Source: Syncephalis fuscata
Lineage: Eukaryota > Zoopagomycota > Zoopagomycetes > Zoopagales > Piptocephalidaceae
Assembly (NCBI GenBank): GCA_025786725.1
Contig: JAHLTZ010000016.1
Location: 434,001-498,000, forward strand
DNA: 64,000 nt
Direction of reading: 5' to 3'
Shown here: in pieces, positions 1-11,469 of the stretch
Numbering within the stretch: the stretch's first letter is position 1
How the letters are laid out: every line of letters starts with the position of its first letter
The notes under the pieces: generated by a model
Told to the model about the DNA's origin: nothing
The model's database searches: none
The model's input: only the letters and a program-made list of their open reading frames with translations
Made by a program: the position numbers and the translations under genes

Positions 1-2102
1 TCACAACTAAATAACATTTGTAACTAAAGCAGAGAAAAGAATATAGAACCAAAGATATAGATATGTTTATTATAATGCCAATAAAGCTAGTGTTTTATAG
101 TAAATACTGTTGTTAATAGAATTTAAACTTTGTCCATATGGTTGATCATATGTCAGTAAATAACAAGTATCTACTGGTTATGTCCCTGTATAAATGTTTA
201 TGATTGTTAGTACTAGTATTTAATATATTCCTGTTGCGGCTATTTATATGTTATCGTTAGCATGCTGTTCAATTACATGGTAGATGTCATGGATCAATCG
301 CATGGTGAATAATCATGGCCATAATACCGTAATTCAATACCGTAATGACATGCTGCTATTTTTATTGTCAAGTAAATTAAACAGATAACTGACGTTATAG
401 CAATAAAACTGATATCTGATTAGTACAATATCTAATATTGGATTACTACGCATTTACACATAGTATAAACTATATATTTTATAGTAAAAATGGTGTCGAT
501 ACTACTTTACTATTTACTTTAGCTGTATATGCTTTTATGAAACAAACGGCTGATATAAATGATTTTGAACACGCATTTCAATTTAATAAATAAATATTTC
601 CTTTTCTCCTGTTTAATAATTTAAAACAGCATGAAATCATTACTTATGATATTTAACTATATGAATTCTCATTTTAGCTGGTCAACGACCTCATGGGTAA
701 ACATTTGTTGACAATATCCTCCACTATTGTCTAATTTTTCCTTATTCATTTACCCTCTCCTCAATACTCCCCTTGTACAATCTAAAACATAACAGTATGT
801 GTGCATTGTGCAGTTTTATTAAATGCTATGCATAATATTTTTTGTTTTCATGCGTTACTTTCGTTTAGCACTATCGTTCTAGCTGTATCATCAATAGTTG
901 GATTGTTGCTAAACTCAGTCTAAAATGGTATGACGGTAATAGTTTGCTATAAGCCAAATCAGTAAGTCCTTGAGGTACCAATTATTTTTCATTGGTTTTT
1001 TGCTTTAGTTTGTTTTTTTGTATTCTATCTTGCTTAATTTGTCAAAAGTGGTTTCAGAAATGTGGGCAGAACTTAGGCCTTAGATGATTACCGGCTGATA
1101 TGCAATCCACAGCCACTATGCATTCGAAATTACTGGTAATTGTTTAATGCTTTCTATTGGGTCTAGCTAGTGTCTGCATATTGCATTGCGTGTAGTTTAG
1201 CCGATGCAATTTAGTCTACACCTGAAAACTGGTGACGAAAATGACCTGTTGGAATGTTTCATTGCTCAAATGCTGTGATGCATCACCCTACAAATAGTAC
1301 TTATTGTATAGTCAATTGCAAATAATTTAGATGAGCCGCCATTTAAATGATGGTAGTTGCGCAGCATGTAGTATGGTATGCCTGGATGTGATGCATTGTG
1401 AATTCAAAGCAATAATTACCCCCCCCCCATAACAATGGGCATAGTGTCGAATGAAATGTATACATGTGCCAATCAACACACTTTATAATTTAAAAATTAT
1501 GGCTGGCCTATGTATGGCAATAAAACCTGTATAAAATACCAATTTGATATATTAAACTTGTTTTTGCATCAGTGTTGCGTGCTATTCTGTATGCAACAGA
1601 TATTGAGGACTAAATCGGTAGAAATGGCAGCAAAGACTTCATTATCGTTTTTACCAAATAGTTAAATCGTGTAACAAAAAATTCAGGCTAATATGCCTAT
1701 TTTTATCCCATAGTACTGGATTACGAACATTGTTACACCATTCGTGTAAATAACTAGCAGATTGAAGTAAAGACCGGGCAAGTTAAAATCAGGACCAAAC
1801 AGGTTAAAACCAAGGCTGAGATACATATTATTACGCCATGAATCTATTGGTACATGTGCACCTCAACCACTGTTTGGATTGTTTTATTGGTTCATATTAC
1901 ACATCAATGGTATATATCGTATACTACAGTATACTAGCATTTCAACAAGATTATAAGTTTAAATAGCCCACAAAATATACACAACCAACTGCAATATCAT
2001 CATCACGCTCTACTTCTTGCTAAACACGCACTATTCACCACTTTACACCAACCACACTCTACTATCTCTTTTATTTGTTTGTCTTAACAAATCAATATTA
2101 CC
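1..2102. other. AT-rich intergenic region upstream of the microexon gene
   Basis: I see no convincing coding exon on either strand here. A poly-C run lies at about 1421-1429. The last 130 bases before the ATG at 2103 are pyrimidine-rich, with many short C and T runs, and read like a 5' leader. An AT-rich TATA-like stretch lies near 1955-1965. No RNA gene was recognised. Confidence 0.5.
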
Positions 2103-5100
2103 ATGAAGCTTTCTATTGCCGCCGTTTGCACCATTGTCGTGGCTATCATGGCCAGTACAGCCATGGTAGATGCTAAACCAGCCTTAGTTCGCCGTGGTGG
2201 TATGTTGCAATAACAATAAATATACCATAATATTTTGTTTACTAACAGTATTTCTAACTAATAATTATAATAGCTGGCAAGTAATATCATATATTGGTTA
2301 TTCACACACTAATTGTATGCTATTTATTGTGTGTATCAATAACTTAATATTAATAGGTCGTAAGTAGCATTTTATATTAATTGACGATACATTAATTATA
2401 TTTCATGCACTGTATCTATCAACAATTTAATATTAGCGGAATGTAAGTTGTATTGTATATCAATTGATTACTTACTAATTATATACTATGTACTGTGTGC
2501 ATCAATGACTTAATACTAATAGGCGGTAAGTGATATTGTACATTGATGATATAAATTAATCATACTATGTATCGTGTGTATCAACAACTCAATGACATAG
2601 ATGGTAAAGTGTATCGTGTATTAAATGACTATGAACTAATTTTATACCATGCACCGTGTATATTAACAACTTGATACTAATAGCATGTAAGTTATATTGC
2701 ATATCACTTGATAATTGCCTAATCATATATTATGTGTTGTATGTATCAATAACTTCATACTAATAGGCAGTAAGTAGCATTGTATGTGCTGATTTATAAA
2801 TTAATTATGTGTCATGCACTGTGTGTATCAACAACCTAATGCCATAGTTAGTAAGTAGCATTGTACATTAACTAATTACTTACTAATTATATACTGTGTA
2901 CTGTGTGTGTATCGACAATTCAATGCAATAGCTAGTAAGTAGCATTGTATATTAACTAATTACTCACTAATTATATCCATGTACTGTGTGCATCAATAAA
3001 TATTAATAGAATGTAAGTAGCATTGTATATTAATCGACTATACACTAATCACATGCTATTTACTGATTGAACTGATTATTTAATATTAACAGGCCGTAAG
3101 TTGTATTGTATATTAATGAACTATACATTAACTATACTATTTACTGATTGAAATGATGTTTAATATTAATAGTGGGTAAGTTGTATTATATATTAATTGA
3201 CTATACATTGAATATGCTATTTATGATTGTATCAATTATTTAATATTAATAGAGAGTAAGTGATATTTTATATTAATTGATTATTTACTAATTGTATATG
3301 CTGCACTATGTGCGTCAACAACTTAATATAATAGGCGGTAAGTTGTATTATATATTAATTGAATATACATTGAATATGCTACTTATTGATTGTACTGATT
3401 ATTTAATATTAATAGTTTGTAAGTTGTATTGTATATTAATGAACTATACATTAACTATACTATTTACTGATTGTATCAATTATTTAATATTAATAGGTCG
3501 TAAGTTGTATTGTATATTAATTAACTATACACTAATTACATGCTATTTATTTCTTGTACTTATTGTTTAATACTAATAGAGAGTAAGTGATATTGTATAT
3601 TAATTGACCATACACTAATCACATGCTATCTATTGGTTGTACTAATGGTTTAATATAATAGGCGGTAAGTGGTATTGTATATTAATTGACTATACATTAG
3701 CTATACTATTTACTGATTGTACTGATTATTTAATATTAATAGATCGTAAGTTGTATTGTTTATTAATTGATTACTTACTAATCACATGCTATTGATTGAT
3801 TGTACTGATTATTTAATCTTAATAGGCAGTAAGTGGTATTTTATATCAACTGATTACTCGCTAATCACATGCTATTTACTTATTGGATTGACTGTTTAAT
3901 ATTAATAGATCGTAAGTTGTATTGTTTATTAATTGATTACTTACTAATCACATGTTATTTACTAATTGTACTGATTATTTAATATAATAGCATGTAAGTT
4001 GTATTGTATATTATTTGACTATATATTAATTATGCAATATACTAATTGTACCAATTATTTAATATTAATAGATTGTAAGTAATATTGTATATTAATTGGC
4101 CACATTAACTATGTTATTTACTAATTGTATCAATTATTTAATTTTAATAGGTCGTAAGTGACATTGCATATTAACTGACTATACATTAACTATGTTATTT
4201 ACTTATTGTACTGATTATTTAATTTTAATAGATCGTAAGTTGTATTGTATATTAATTGACTATATACTAATCACATATTATTTACTAATTGTACTGATTG
4301 TTTAATATTAATAGTTTGTAAGTACTATTGTATATTAATTGATTACATTAATCATGCTATTTACTAATTGTATCAATTATTTAATATTAATAGACAGTAA
4401 GTCTTATTTTATATTAGATTATTACATATTAACTATGTTATTTACTGATTATGCTAATTATTTAATATTAATAGATCGTAAGTTGTATCGTTTATTAATT
4501 GATTACTCACTAATCACATGCTATCTATTGGTTGTACTAATGGTTTAATATAATAGGCGGTAAGTGATATTGTATATTAATTGACTATACATTAACTATA
4601 CTATTTACTGATTGTACTGATTATTTAATATTAATAGAATGTAAGTTTTATTGTGTATTAACCGATTACTCACTAATCACACGCTATTTATTGATTGTGC
4701 TGATTATTTAATATTAATAGTTTGTAAGTAATATTGTATATTAATTGATTACATTAACTATGTTATTTACTAATTGTACTAATTATTTATTATTAATAGG
4801 TCGTAAGTGACATTGTATATTGACTGACTATACATTAACTATGCTATTTATTAATTGTACTGATTATTTAATATTAATAGGCAGTAAGTAATATTTTATA
4901 TTAACTGATTATTCATTAACTATACTATTTACTGATTGTACTGATTATTTAATATTAATAGTTAGTAAGTGGTATTGTATATTAATTAACTATACATTAA
5001 CTATACTATTTACTGATTGTATCAATTATTTAATATTAATAGGTCGTAAGTTGTATTGTGTATTAATTAATTACGCACTAATCACGTGCTATTGATTGAT

Positions 5101-5692
5101 TGTACTGACTATTTAATATTAATAGAGAGTAAGTGGTATTGTATATTAACTGGCCATATATTAGCTATGCTATTTACTGATTGTACTAATTATTTAATAT
5201 TAATAGGAAGTAAGTAGCGTTGTATATTAATGAATTATATACTAATTATACACTATGTACTGTATATATCACCAAATTAATAGAATGTAAGTTGTGTTAT
5301 ATGTTAATTGATTATTTACTAATAACATGCTATACACTATGTGTATCAATGATTTAATACTAATAGGCCGTAAGTAGTACTGTGTATTAACTGACTATGC
5401 ACTAATTATATACCATGTATTATGTGTATAAATAATCTAATATAATAGAAAGTAAGTTATATTGTATATTAATTGACGATACATTAATTATATTTCATGC
5501 ACTGTGTTTTAACGATTTAATATTAGGCGTATGTAAGTTATATTGTATATTAATTGATTACTCACTAATCACATGTTATGCACCATGTGTATCAACAACT
5601 TAATAATAATAGGCGGTAAATAACATTATATATTGACTAACTATGCATTAATTATATGGCATATAATATCTTTATTCGTAAATACAGCATAA
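2103..5692 (+). CDS. Secreted eight-cysteine peptide encoded almost one codon per exon (44 exons, 43 introns)
   Basis: Exon 1 (2103-2199) encodes a signal peptide (MKLSIAAVCTIVVAIMASTA...) and a short linker ending in a Kex2-like Arg-Arg, and stops in phase 1 at a GTATGT donor. Then come 42 microexons starting at 2274, 2357, 2437, 2523, 2601, 2684 and so on, about every 81 nt, to 5613. Forty are 3 nt; those at 2437 and 5527 are 6 nt. Nearly all sit between a TAATAG-like acceptor and GTAAGT. The last acceptor is at 5687, and the stop TAA (5690-5692) is reached after one more codon. The joined frame is 77 codons without a stop. The part after the linker has eight Cys spaced C-x2-C-x3-C-x4-C-x7-C-x7-C-x6-C-x3-C, typical of disulfide-rich secreted peptides (effector-like or antimicrobial-like). 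I do not recognise the family. The first internal intron must use a GC donor (2277) to keep frame. Confidence 0.8.
2200..5687 (+). repeat. Tandem array of 43 introns, about 81-nt period, mostly homologous
   Basis: From 2277 onward each unit repeats the same plan: GTAAGT, then a TTGTATATTAATTGA-like block, a CATTAAC or CACTAAT block that can serve as branch site, a TATTTACTGATTGTACTGATT-like block, and TTTAATATTAATAG. Units between about 3000 and 5250 are the most alike. The outer units (2281-3000 and 5220-5690) have diverged, with a GTGTGTATCAA variant. The only positions that vary freely are the three bases between AG and GT, which is the reverse of a simple minisatellite. The pattern fits tandemly amplified spliceosomal introns (introner-like), each keeping functional ends. 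Confidence 0.85.
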
Positions 5693-7592
5693 TCAATGGT
5701 TTCAAGACATTAGCATTGGTGGTGCAATCAAGCCACTATTCCAATACACTTTAGGTATATATTCGGTGAAAAGCAAGACCATTTGACAACTACGCCGTCC
5801 TGTCTATCCATATATCAAGTTTTGGCCAATGCTCCGGTTTATCCAGTCTTTAATTAATGGAATCATTATTTTATCAACAAACTTGCATATAGCTGTTCCT
5901 ATTCAGCTGTCCAAGTTTATAGTAATAAACTTATGGTTTCATCTTAACTGTATACAATCAAATTGCTATATCTATAACCATGTTCTATTTGCATCCAATA
6001 ATGGCAATTATTGATCAAGTAGTTAAAATAACAAAAGACATGTACAATTATATTGTATTAACTATAAGCATAGATTGGTATGAATAGTAGCAAAACTATC
6101 GTTATTATATAGCCAAATAATATTATACTGAGATTGAAATAAAAACGCTTTTCTAATAAAACATGGCAGTAAAGCATACGATATTATAAAACAAAATAAA
6201 TAGACAAAACGAATACGTGAATAGTGATAGTGAGCCTATACTGTATGCAATTAGCCAAGAGTAATGAACGAAATGAATCAAAATCTGCTAAAAGAATACA
6301 GTTAGTAATAGGCTTTTAGCTTTTATTAATATAGTTTTTGCAATTTAAAATATTAATGATATAGACGGACATATAGTATATGTATACAGGATAGATATGT
6401 GCAGCATAACAATAATGATAACTAAATAGTTTAATGACCAATGACATTCAACACCCATTTTCATCTTCAATAAAATAAATAGTTGGTTTAAATGTGTGAC
6501 TATTATAGCTATTTAACTGCCAAATCACATCAAACAACCAATAGCGTGCTTAATATTGTGGAAAAAGCTATCTTTATTTAGTTAATAAAAACATCATAAG
6601 ATTTAATACAAATCAAGTGGTTTAAATGATCCATCACAGCACCCTCTTAAGCTTCTTTCTCCATGCTCCACAACTTTTCTAAATTAGAACATTGGAGCGA
6701 CTACTGCAACATTTAAAATGAATGTTACGAGTAGATTGTTCTAGTTTATCAATGACAAATTCCATGTTGACGACATTATTTTGCATATCTTCACTCTTGT
6801 TTGATACACCAGCTAATTAACTCAAGTTACTTAAAGCAATAGTACTTTCATGTAATTCGGAATTGTTTAATTGTTAAATCTAACATATAAAACACTCTAA
6901 ATAAGCCAAACTAGTTTTATTTGTTGGTTAAATTTAAATTTTAAAACTATTTGTTAATCAAATCGTTTATATTTGCATTACACTTTATTTATTTTGATAG
7001 TTGCTTCATTAGTAGTTTGTTTTTGTTTTTCAATAAAACGTTTATTTCAGTATTAGCTACTAGTTCAATATTATTAATAATAATCCTTACAGAACCTATT
7101 CTTGTATTATATTTTTTGAGTTGCATTTGCCGCCAGTATATTGTTGGGAGTCTTTTTGACAAATAAAACACGGTTGGAATTGCTGTTGATATTACTATAA
7201 CTAATTAAATTATGTAACCAAAGCTTCAAATTGAAATTGTTGTATTTATTGTAATTAACTTTTTTCTTATCAGGCATTTTTAGCCTTTCAAAATTTCCCA
7301 ATTTTACTTTGACTCTCATAATTTGGATCCTTAAAGCAAAATTGGCTTCAATTGAAATCAATACTATTATGTACAAGAAACATAGCTATAATGTTTCCAT
7401 TTGACTACTTTGAAATTCACGAGACCAATCATTGTTGTTGTTGGCTATGCGTAGAAAAATTGATAGAATACTAATAAAAGCCATTGATCGCAATTCCATC
7501 TCGTTCCGCTGTTGTTATTGCTGTTACTACAACAATGTGGTTTCTTACGTCTAAATGATCTTTTTTATTTTTTTATTTTCTAATATTGTATT
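5693..7592. other. AT-rich intergenic sequence
   Basis: Short open frames occur on both strands (for example 6951-7166 and 7107-7376 minus), but they overlap antisense to one another, are low-complexity AT-driven, and show no splice-linked extension or recognisable domain. I see no RNA gene here. Confidence 0.4.
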
Positions 7593-7768
7593 ATGGCAGA
7601 TTTAAGATATAAAATACTCGTCTATGGTGACAAAAAGGTAGGACGACTGGCATTTCCGATGTTCATCATTGTCTTGAGCATTCTTGGTATTAACTTGTAG
7701 ACGCAGATGCTTTGCCGACCATTGATGAAGCAAATCTGCCTCCACCATATGCAACAATGATAGGTTGA
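7593..7768 (+). CDS. Possible small protein with a PPPY motif
   Basis: ATG at 7593 opens a short frame (MADLRYKILVY). A downstream exon beginning at 7701, after a TTGTAG acceptor preceded by a good TATTAAC branch site, reads into an acidic segment ending in a PPPY motif and a stop at 7768. Joining them in frame needs a donor at 7627 (GTGACA). A better-looking donor at 7639 (GTAGGA) gives a different, cysteine-containing C-terminus. The product would be about 33 residues. PPxY motifs bind WW domains, but the gene itself is not recognised and may be spurious. Confidence 0.22.
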
Positions 7769-8454
7769 GTGTCTTCACCAGAAAGATCTTGGGGCGACAG
7801 TTGTAACCAGAAGATACGACATGCCGTTGAGGTTACTTGAAGAGATGTTAGTGTAAAATAAGAGAAGTAAAAACTAGGGATTGAATAGTGTTTTTATTGA
7901 TGTTCAAATACACATGTTATTTATATTATTATATTTGGCATTATCGTATAATATATTACTAAATAGAATATATAAAAAGAATATAAGATAGTAATAAGAA
8001 AAATGGTGAAATGAGTAAATAAAAGATGTAAAGTCAGTTTATAATAACTTCCCTATATTAAATAATGAGTAGACTCATGTAATTCAGTGTCAAAAGATCA
8101 AACCGACATCCTTTACTTGACTGAACTACACATTTGTTGTTCTATTAAACATGTAACTGGATGATGAGTGACATTAAATATCAAATTATAATGCTTTGAA
8201 TACTTTACAGCAACAATAATATGGATTACATTTATTTATTTATTATCTTTTATTATAAGTAACATGAAAATACTATTTAATATCTATTTTGATACTGAAA
8301 ATAGTGTAAACCGACTAAACTCAAATTAATCGGAGTTGATATGACACTGCTTCAACAAATCCCCTCTCAGTAGTAAAAACTGATTGACGATTTATTATTC
8401 GAGTTATTGATCTTTTTGTCCACACTATTATCCTATTTTTCCTTTATTTTTCCA
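7769..8454. other. Intergenic spacer
   Basis: AT-rich sequence with no supported coding exon. The 3' part is presumably the promoter and leader of the mitoribosomal gene that follows. An upstream in-frame ATG at 8407 would add 16 hydrophobic residues to that gene, but it is not needed. Confidence 0.4.
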
Positions 8455-8952
8455 ATGGCAACAAACAGAGTGTTTTCAAAGTCTATGCTGTACTTGTCGT
8501 GCTTGAAATTCTCGGCAAATGATTTCAAGCCTGCATTTGTCAATGGACATTGGCGAAAACCGCGCATTAGTCTTCGTCGACAGGCTGATCTTCGTAAAGC
8601 CTGCCTGATTCAGGGTAAGACGCCGGAAGATTATGGACTTCCCAGTGTTAAGGAAAATAAGCCGCTACGTGTTAAGCCACCTAAGGGCACGAAATATCAA
8701 CGCAATTACGAAGAACGGTAAACGGTTTATTGCAAAGAATTGCAAACGACTAACTAACAAATAACATGAATAGCAAAATGAAAGTTGAGAAATCACTTGG
8801 TAGCATGTCCGAAAAGATTGCAGACTGGAAAGAGGCAAGTTTAAACGAGAGAATTATACTTTATTTATTAATTATACATGCAAATGTATATATTATTATT
8901 ACAGGCTAAACGCGTAGAAAAAGAAAAGACCCGCCCAACAATGCCATTTTAA
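8455..8952 (+). CDS. MRPL25: Mitochondrial large ribosomal subunit protein mL59 (MRPL25 family)
   Basis: Three exons: 8455-8717, 8774-8834 and 8905-8952. The core has the family signature of a basic 'PRISLRRQADLRKA' block (ending near residue 42), followed by a KGxKYQRNYEE-like segment. The extreme C-terminus reads AKRVEKEKTRP..PF, matching the AKRVEKMKK ending of yeast Mrpl25. Members are structural proteins of the fungal 54S mitoribosomal subunit. Intron 1 is GT-AG with a CTAAC branch site. Intron 2 (8835-8904) has a GC donor (GAG|GCAAGT), and only this choice gives the conserved tail in frame. The start is placed at 8455, because the upstream ATG at 8407 adds a hydrophobic stretch. An alternative start is the Met at 8485. 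Confidence 0.85.
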
Positions 8953-9154
8953 ATTTGTTTAGCATGATTGTTTCAATATTTGCCATATTGCGCGAAAGAT
9001 TGCCATTAAATAGTCTAATAAATAGAAGACTGCAAAAACTCTATTACTATATGTTTTATAACTGTGCAACTAGCTATTATTTATTGACACGCAGTTTAAT
9101 TTAAAAAGCTATGCTACATAATGGTAAATATAAGCTTTGTTGTTAAACTAACCA

Positions 9155-11379
9155 CTATTCCTCTTCTTTATGTGCAAAGGGAGGAAATCGCACAGGTGTC
9201 AGTGGTGATGGTGGTGTTGATTTTTGTGAAAATGACGATGCCATGCTATTACGTGGATGGCAGGTATGTCGGCTAGAACGACGGCTGCGTGATGGCTGAC
9301 TAGGTAATTCACCCGACATCACTGTCGACGAAGGTTCAATAGTAATGGTATGCATCGATGAATAGTTGGATCCAACAGAGTCGAAATACTCGCGGCTTGG
9401 TGTGGTTGGCGAAGCAACAATGAAACGCACACTCTTACGACTGTTGGATCGTTCAAGATCGTCTCTAAGCGGGGGAGTGCGTAAGTAGAAATTGGTATTA
9501 CTATTGAATATTCGCGGTAGATTAATTTCCGGCATTTCACTGGTGGCCAGCGCGAAAAACACAGGACCAAATAGCGCGTACATTGTCACTTCATATAAAA
9601 TGCAGAATGTCTTGTAGGCAAATATACTTGAGTTGACTGGTGCCAAATGAAAATAAATAATGGTAGTTGCAACCATTATAAATGAAAAGGTTGCAAAGAA
9701 AGCTAGTATTGCAAACTAAAATGAGCGTATTAGCGTGCATTTTGTATGTTTGTTGTTTGATTGCTATTACTTACTTTAACCATTGTGGTACGAGCGGTCG
9801 TTTGATGGTGCAAAGTTCTATAGCTATTAAAAAATACAATACCTTTAGAGAAATATGAGTGCTTTGACCTTGGTTAAACAAATAAACAGCTTACCAAAAT
9901 AGAATAGAATGCATGCTGATGCCAAGAACACTGGTGGAATATTAAAGATAACTGCCGGCCGTACGACAGAGAACAGCATCGGCGAGGACGATGAGGCATA
10001 TACAGCGAAAAGAATAATACATACTAAAATGTCCGCCATAAATAGTCCATAGATCCAGCGAAGATAAAACCGATATCGCCGTGGCCGTAGCTTATAAACC
10101 AACTGACCCCTAAATAGATAAACAATATTTAAGATGATATGTTGCAAAGATTGCTATAAAATTACCATGTAATAATTAGCCAGCTATAGGCAGCAAAGCT
10201 TAGTATCCATACAAGTGCGTTACACACAGCCTGGGCCACCGATAGGTGTGAAAATGGATTAAGCACGAAGGAGCCTAGCCGATAGAATAATTAGCTATTA
10301 CTCCAGCCTTGCATGCTGAATATCAGCTTACTCAATAGAACAACAAGGCCGGTAAAATATACAACCGCACGCATACTATACCGCATACCGGTAGCACCAA
10401 AAAATGGTGTAATTTGGTAGGCAGCAATACAAAGACACACGACAGTCTAGACAGGTGGTTAGATTGATTGTTTAAATGCTGTTAGGCATGGCACTATGAA
10501 ACAAGCCTAACTTACCAGTACGACAAACACGGTTTTCATTGCAGTATAGCTGTTGGAGTTTAGCATGTCATTCCACGGCCCACTCTCTACATGCAATAGT
10601 TATAACAAAGAACAGATGGTGCACCAAAATATACAAACCTTGCAACGCATCGACTATCAATGGTATAGTGCCATTGGACATAGTGCGTAGTGAATCGGCC
10701 ACTTCAAAGGGTACTACCGTGTAGAAATCGGTGTAATTCTGCTTTAATGGGCCCATTGGATCATAGGGGCCACCAAAAGCATTGGATGCACCTTTAGCTA
10801 CACTGGGCGCAGAAAAGCAAAAGCCGCCCATAGCAGGTAGCTTTGCATTATCAAATGCAGCCTTCGTTTGGTCCCGTTGCAAAATCACCTATTTAACAAG
10901 TGGTTAATGAACATGCATCATGCGTAAAGAATAAGGCACTGTAACGCCACCATTGCTAAACGAGTGGGATGGCAGACGGCACGTGAAGGGATGGCCAAAC
11001 GGCAAACAAAATCGAATTATCTTTAACCTACCTGATTGAAAGTGTAACAGCCGGCCTTAACCGCGTCTGGCCAATGTACAAAAAGCATTGTTGCATTAAT
11101 AGCGTCAACTGCCGCTGAATTCGTGGTTGGAGGCGCCAGCACATCAGCCAATTCACACGATTTGGCAGGGACAAAACGAGCACTGACAAGGATAGCACGA
11201 AGGCTTTTGATGATGTTTTCACGGGCGTACAAATCATGCGACGGGATTTGCGAAAGCGTTTTAGCACTGCTAGAAGCATCGGACACGACGCGCAGTAGGC
11301 CATTGGCGGAGGGCATTATCGACATCAGTATGCTGACTAATGACACCATTGCAAAAGCCATAGTCTGCAACGACATCAT
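9155..11379 (-). CDS. Seven-transmembrane protein with secreted N-terminal ectodomain (receptor-like)
   Basis: Eight exons on the minus strand: 11379-11032, 10888-10639, 10586-10516, 10446-10332, 10274-10166, 10109-9895, 9842-9775 and 9715-9155. The phases all fit and give about 578 residues. The N-terminus is a signal peptide (MMSLQTMAFAMVSLVSILMS), then about 180 residues of cysteine-containing, N-glycosylatable ectodomain. Seven hydrophobic helices follow (starting at VFVVLTVVCLC, VVYFTGLVVLL, VCNALVWILSF, GLFMADILVCII, VIFNIPPVFLAS, ILAFFATFSFIM and TMYALFGPVFFAL). The tail is about 120 residues, rich in Ser, Pro and Arg, and probably cytoplasmic. The topology resembles a G-protein-coupled receptor, but I see no diagnostic motif of a known class, so ligand and coupling are unknown. 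Several N-terminal Met codons are possible (11469, 11379, 11376). Confidence 0.75.
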
Positions 11380-11469
11380 ATTAAGCCCAAAGGTGTAATA
11401 TCTTAATATGGAATAATAGTAGACGGTTATAATATAAAGATATCGATAACCAATAGTGTAGTCCAGCAC

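Noticed and set aside
3292-4548. Open frames of 69-92 codons inside the intron array (3292-3570, 4339-4548)
   Set aside because: They read the repeated intron sequence (LILIDRKLY-type repeats) and cross many strong splice sites; the repetition explains them.
2200-5687. The array as a CRISPR locus or plain minisatellite
   Set aside because: Spacers are only 3 nt and repeats are imperfect with conserved splice ends; a eukaryotic context and an open joined frame fit introns better.
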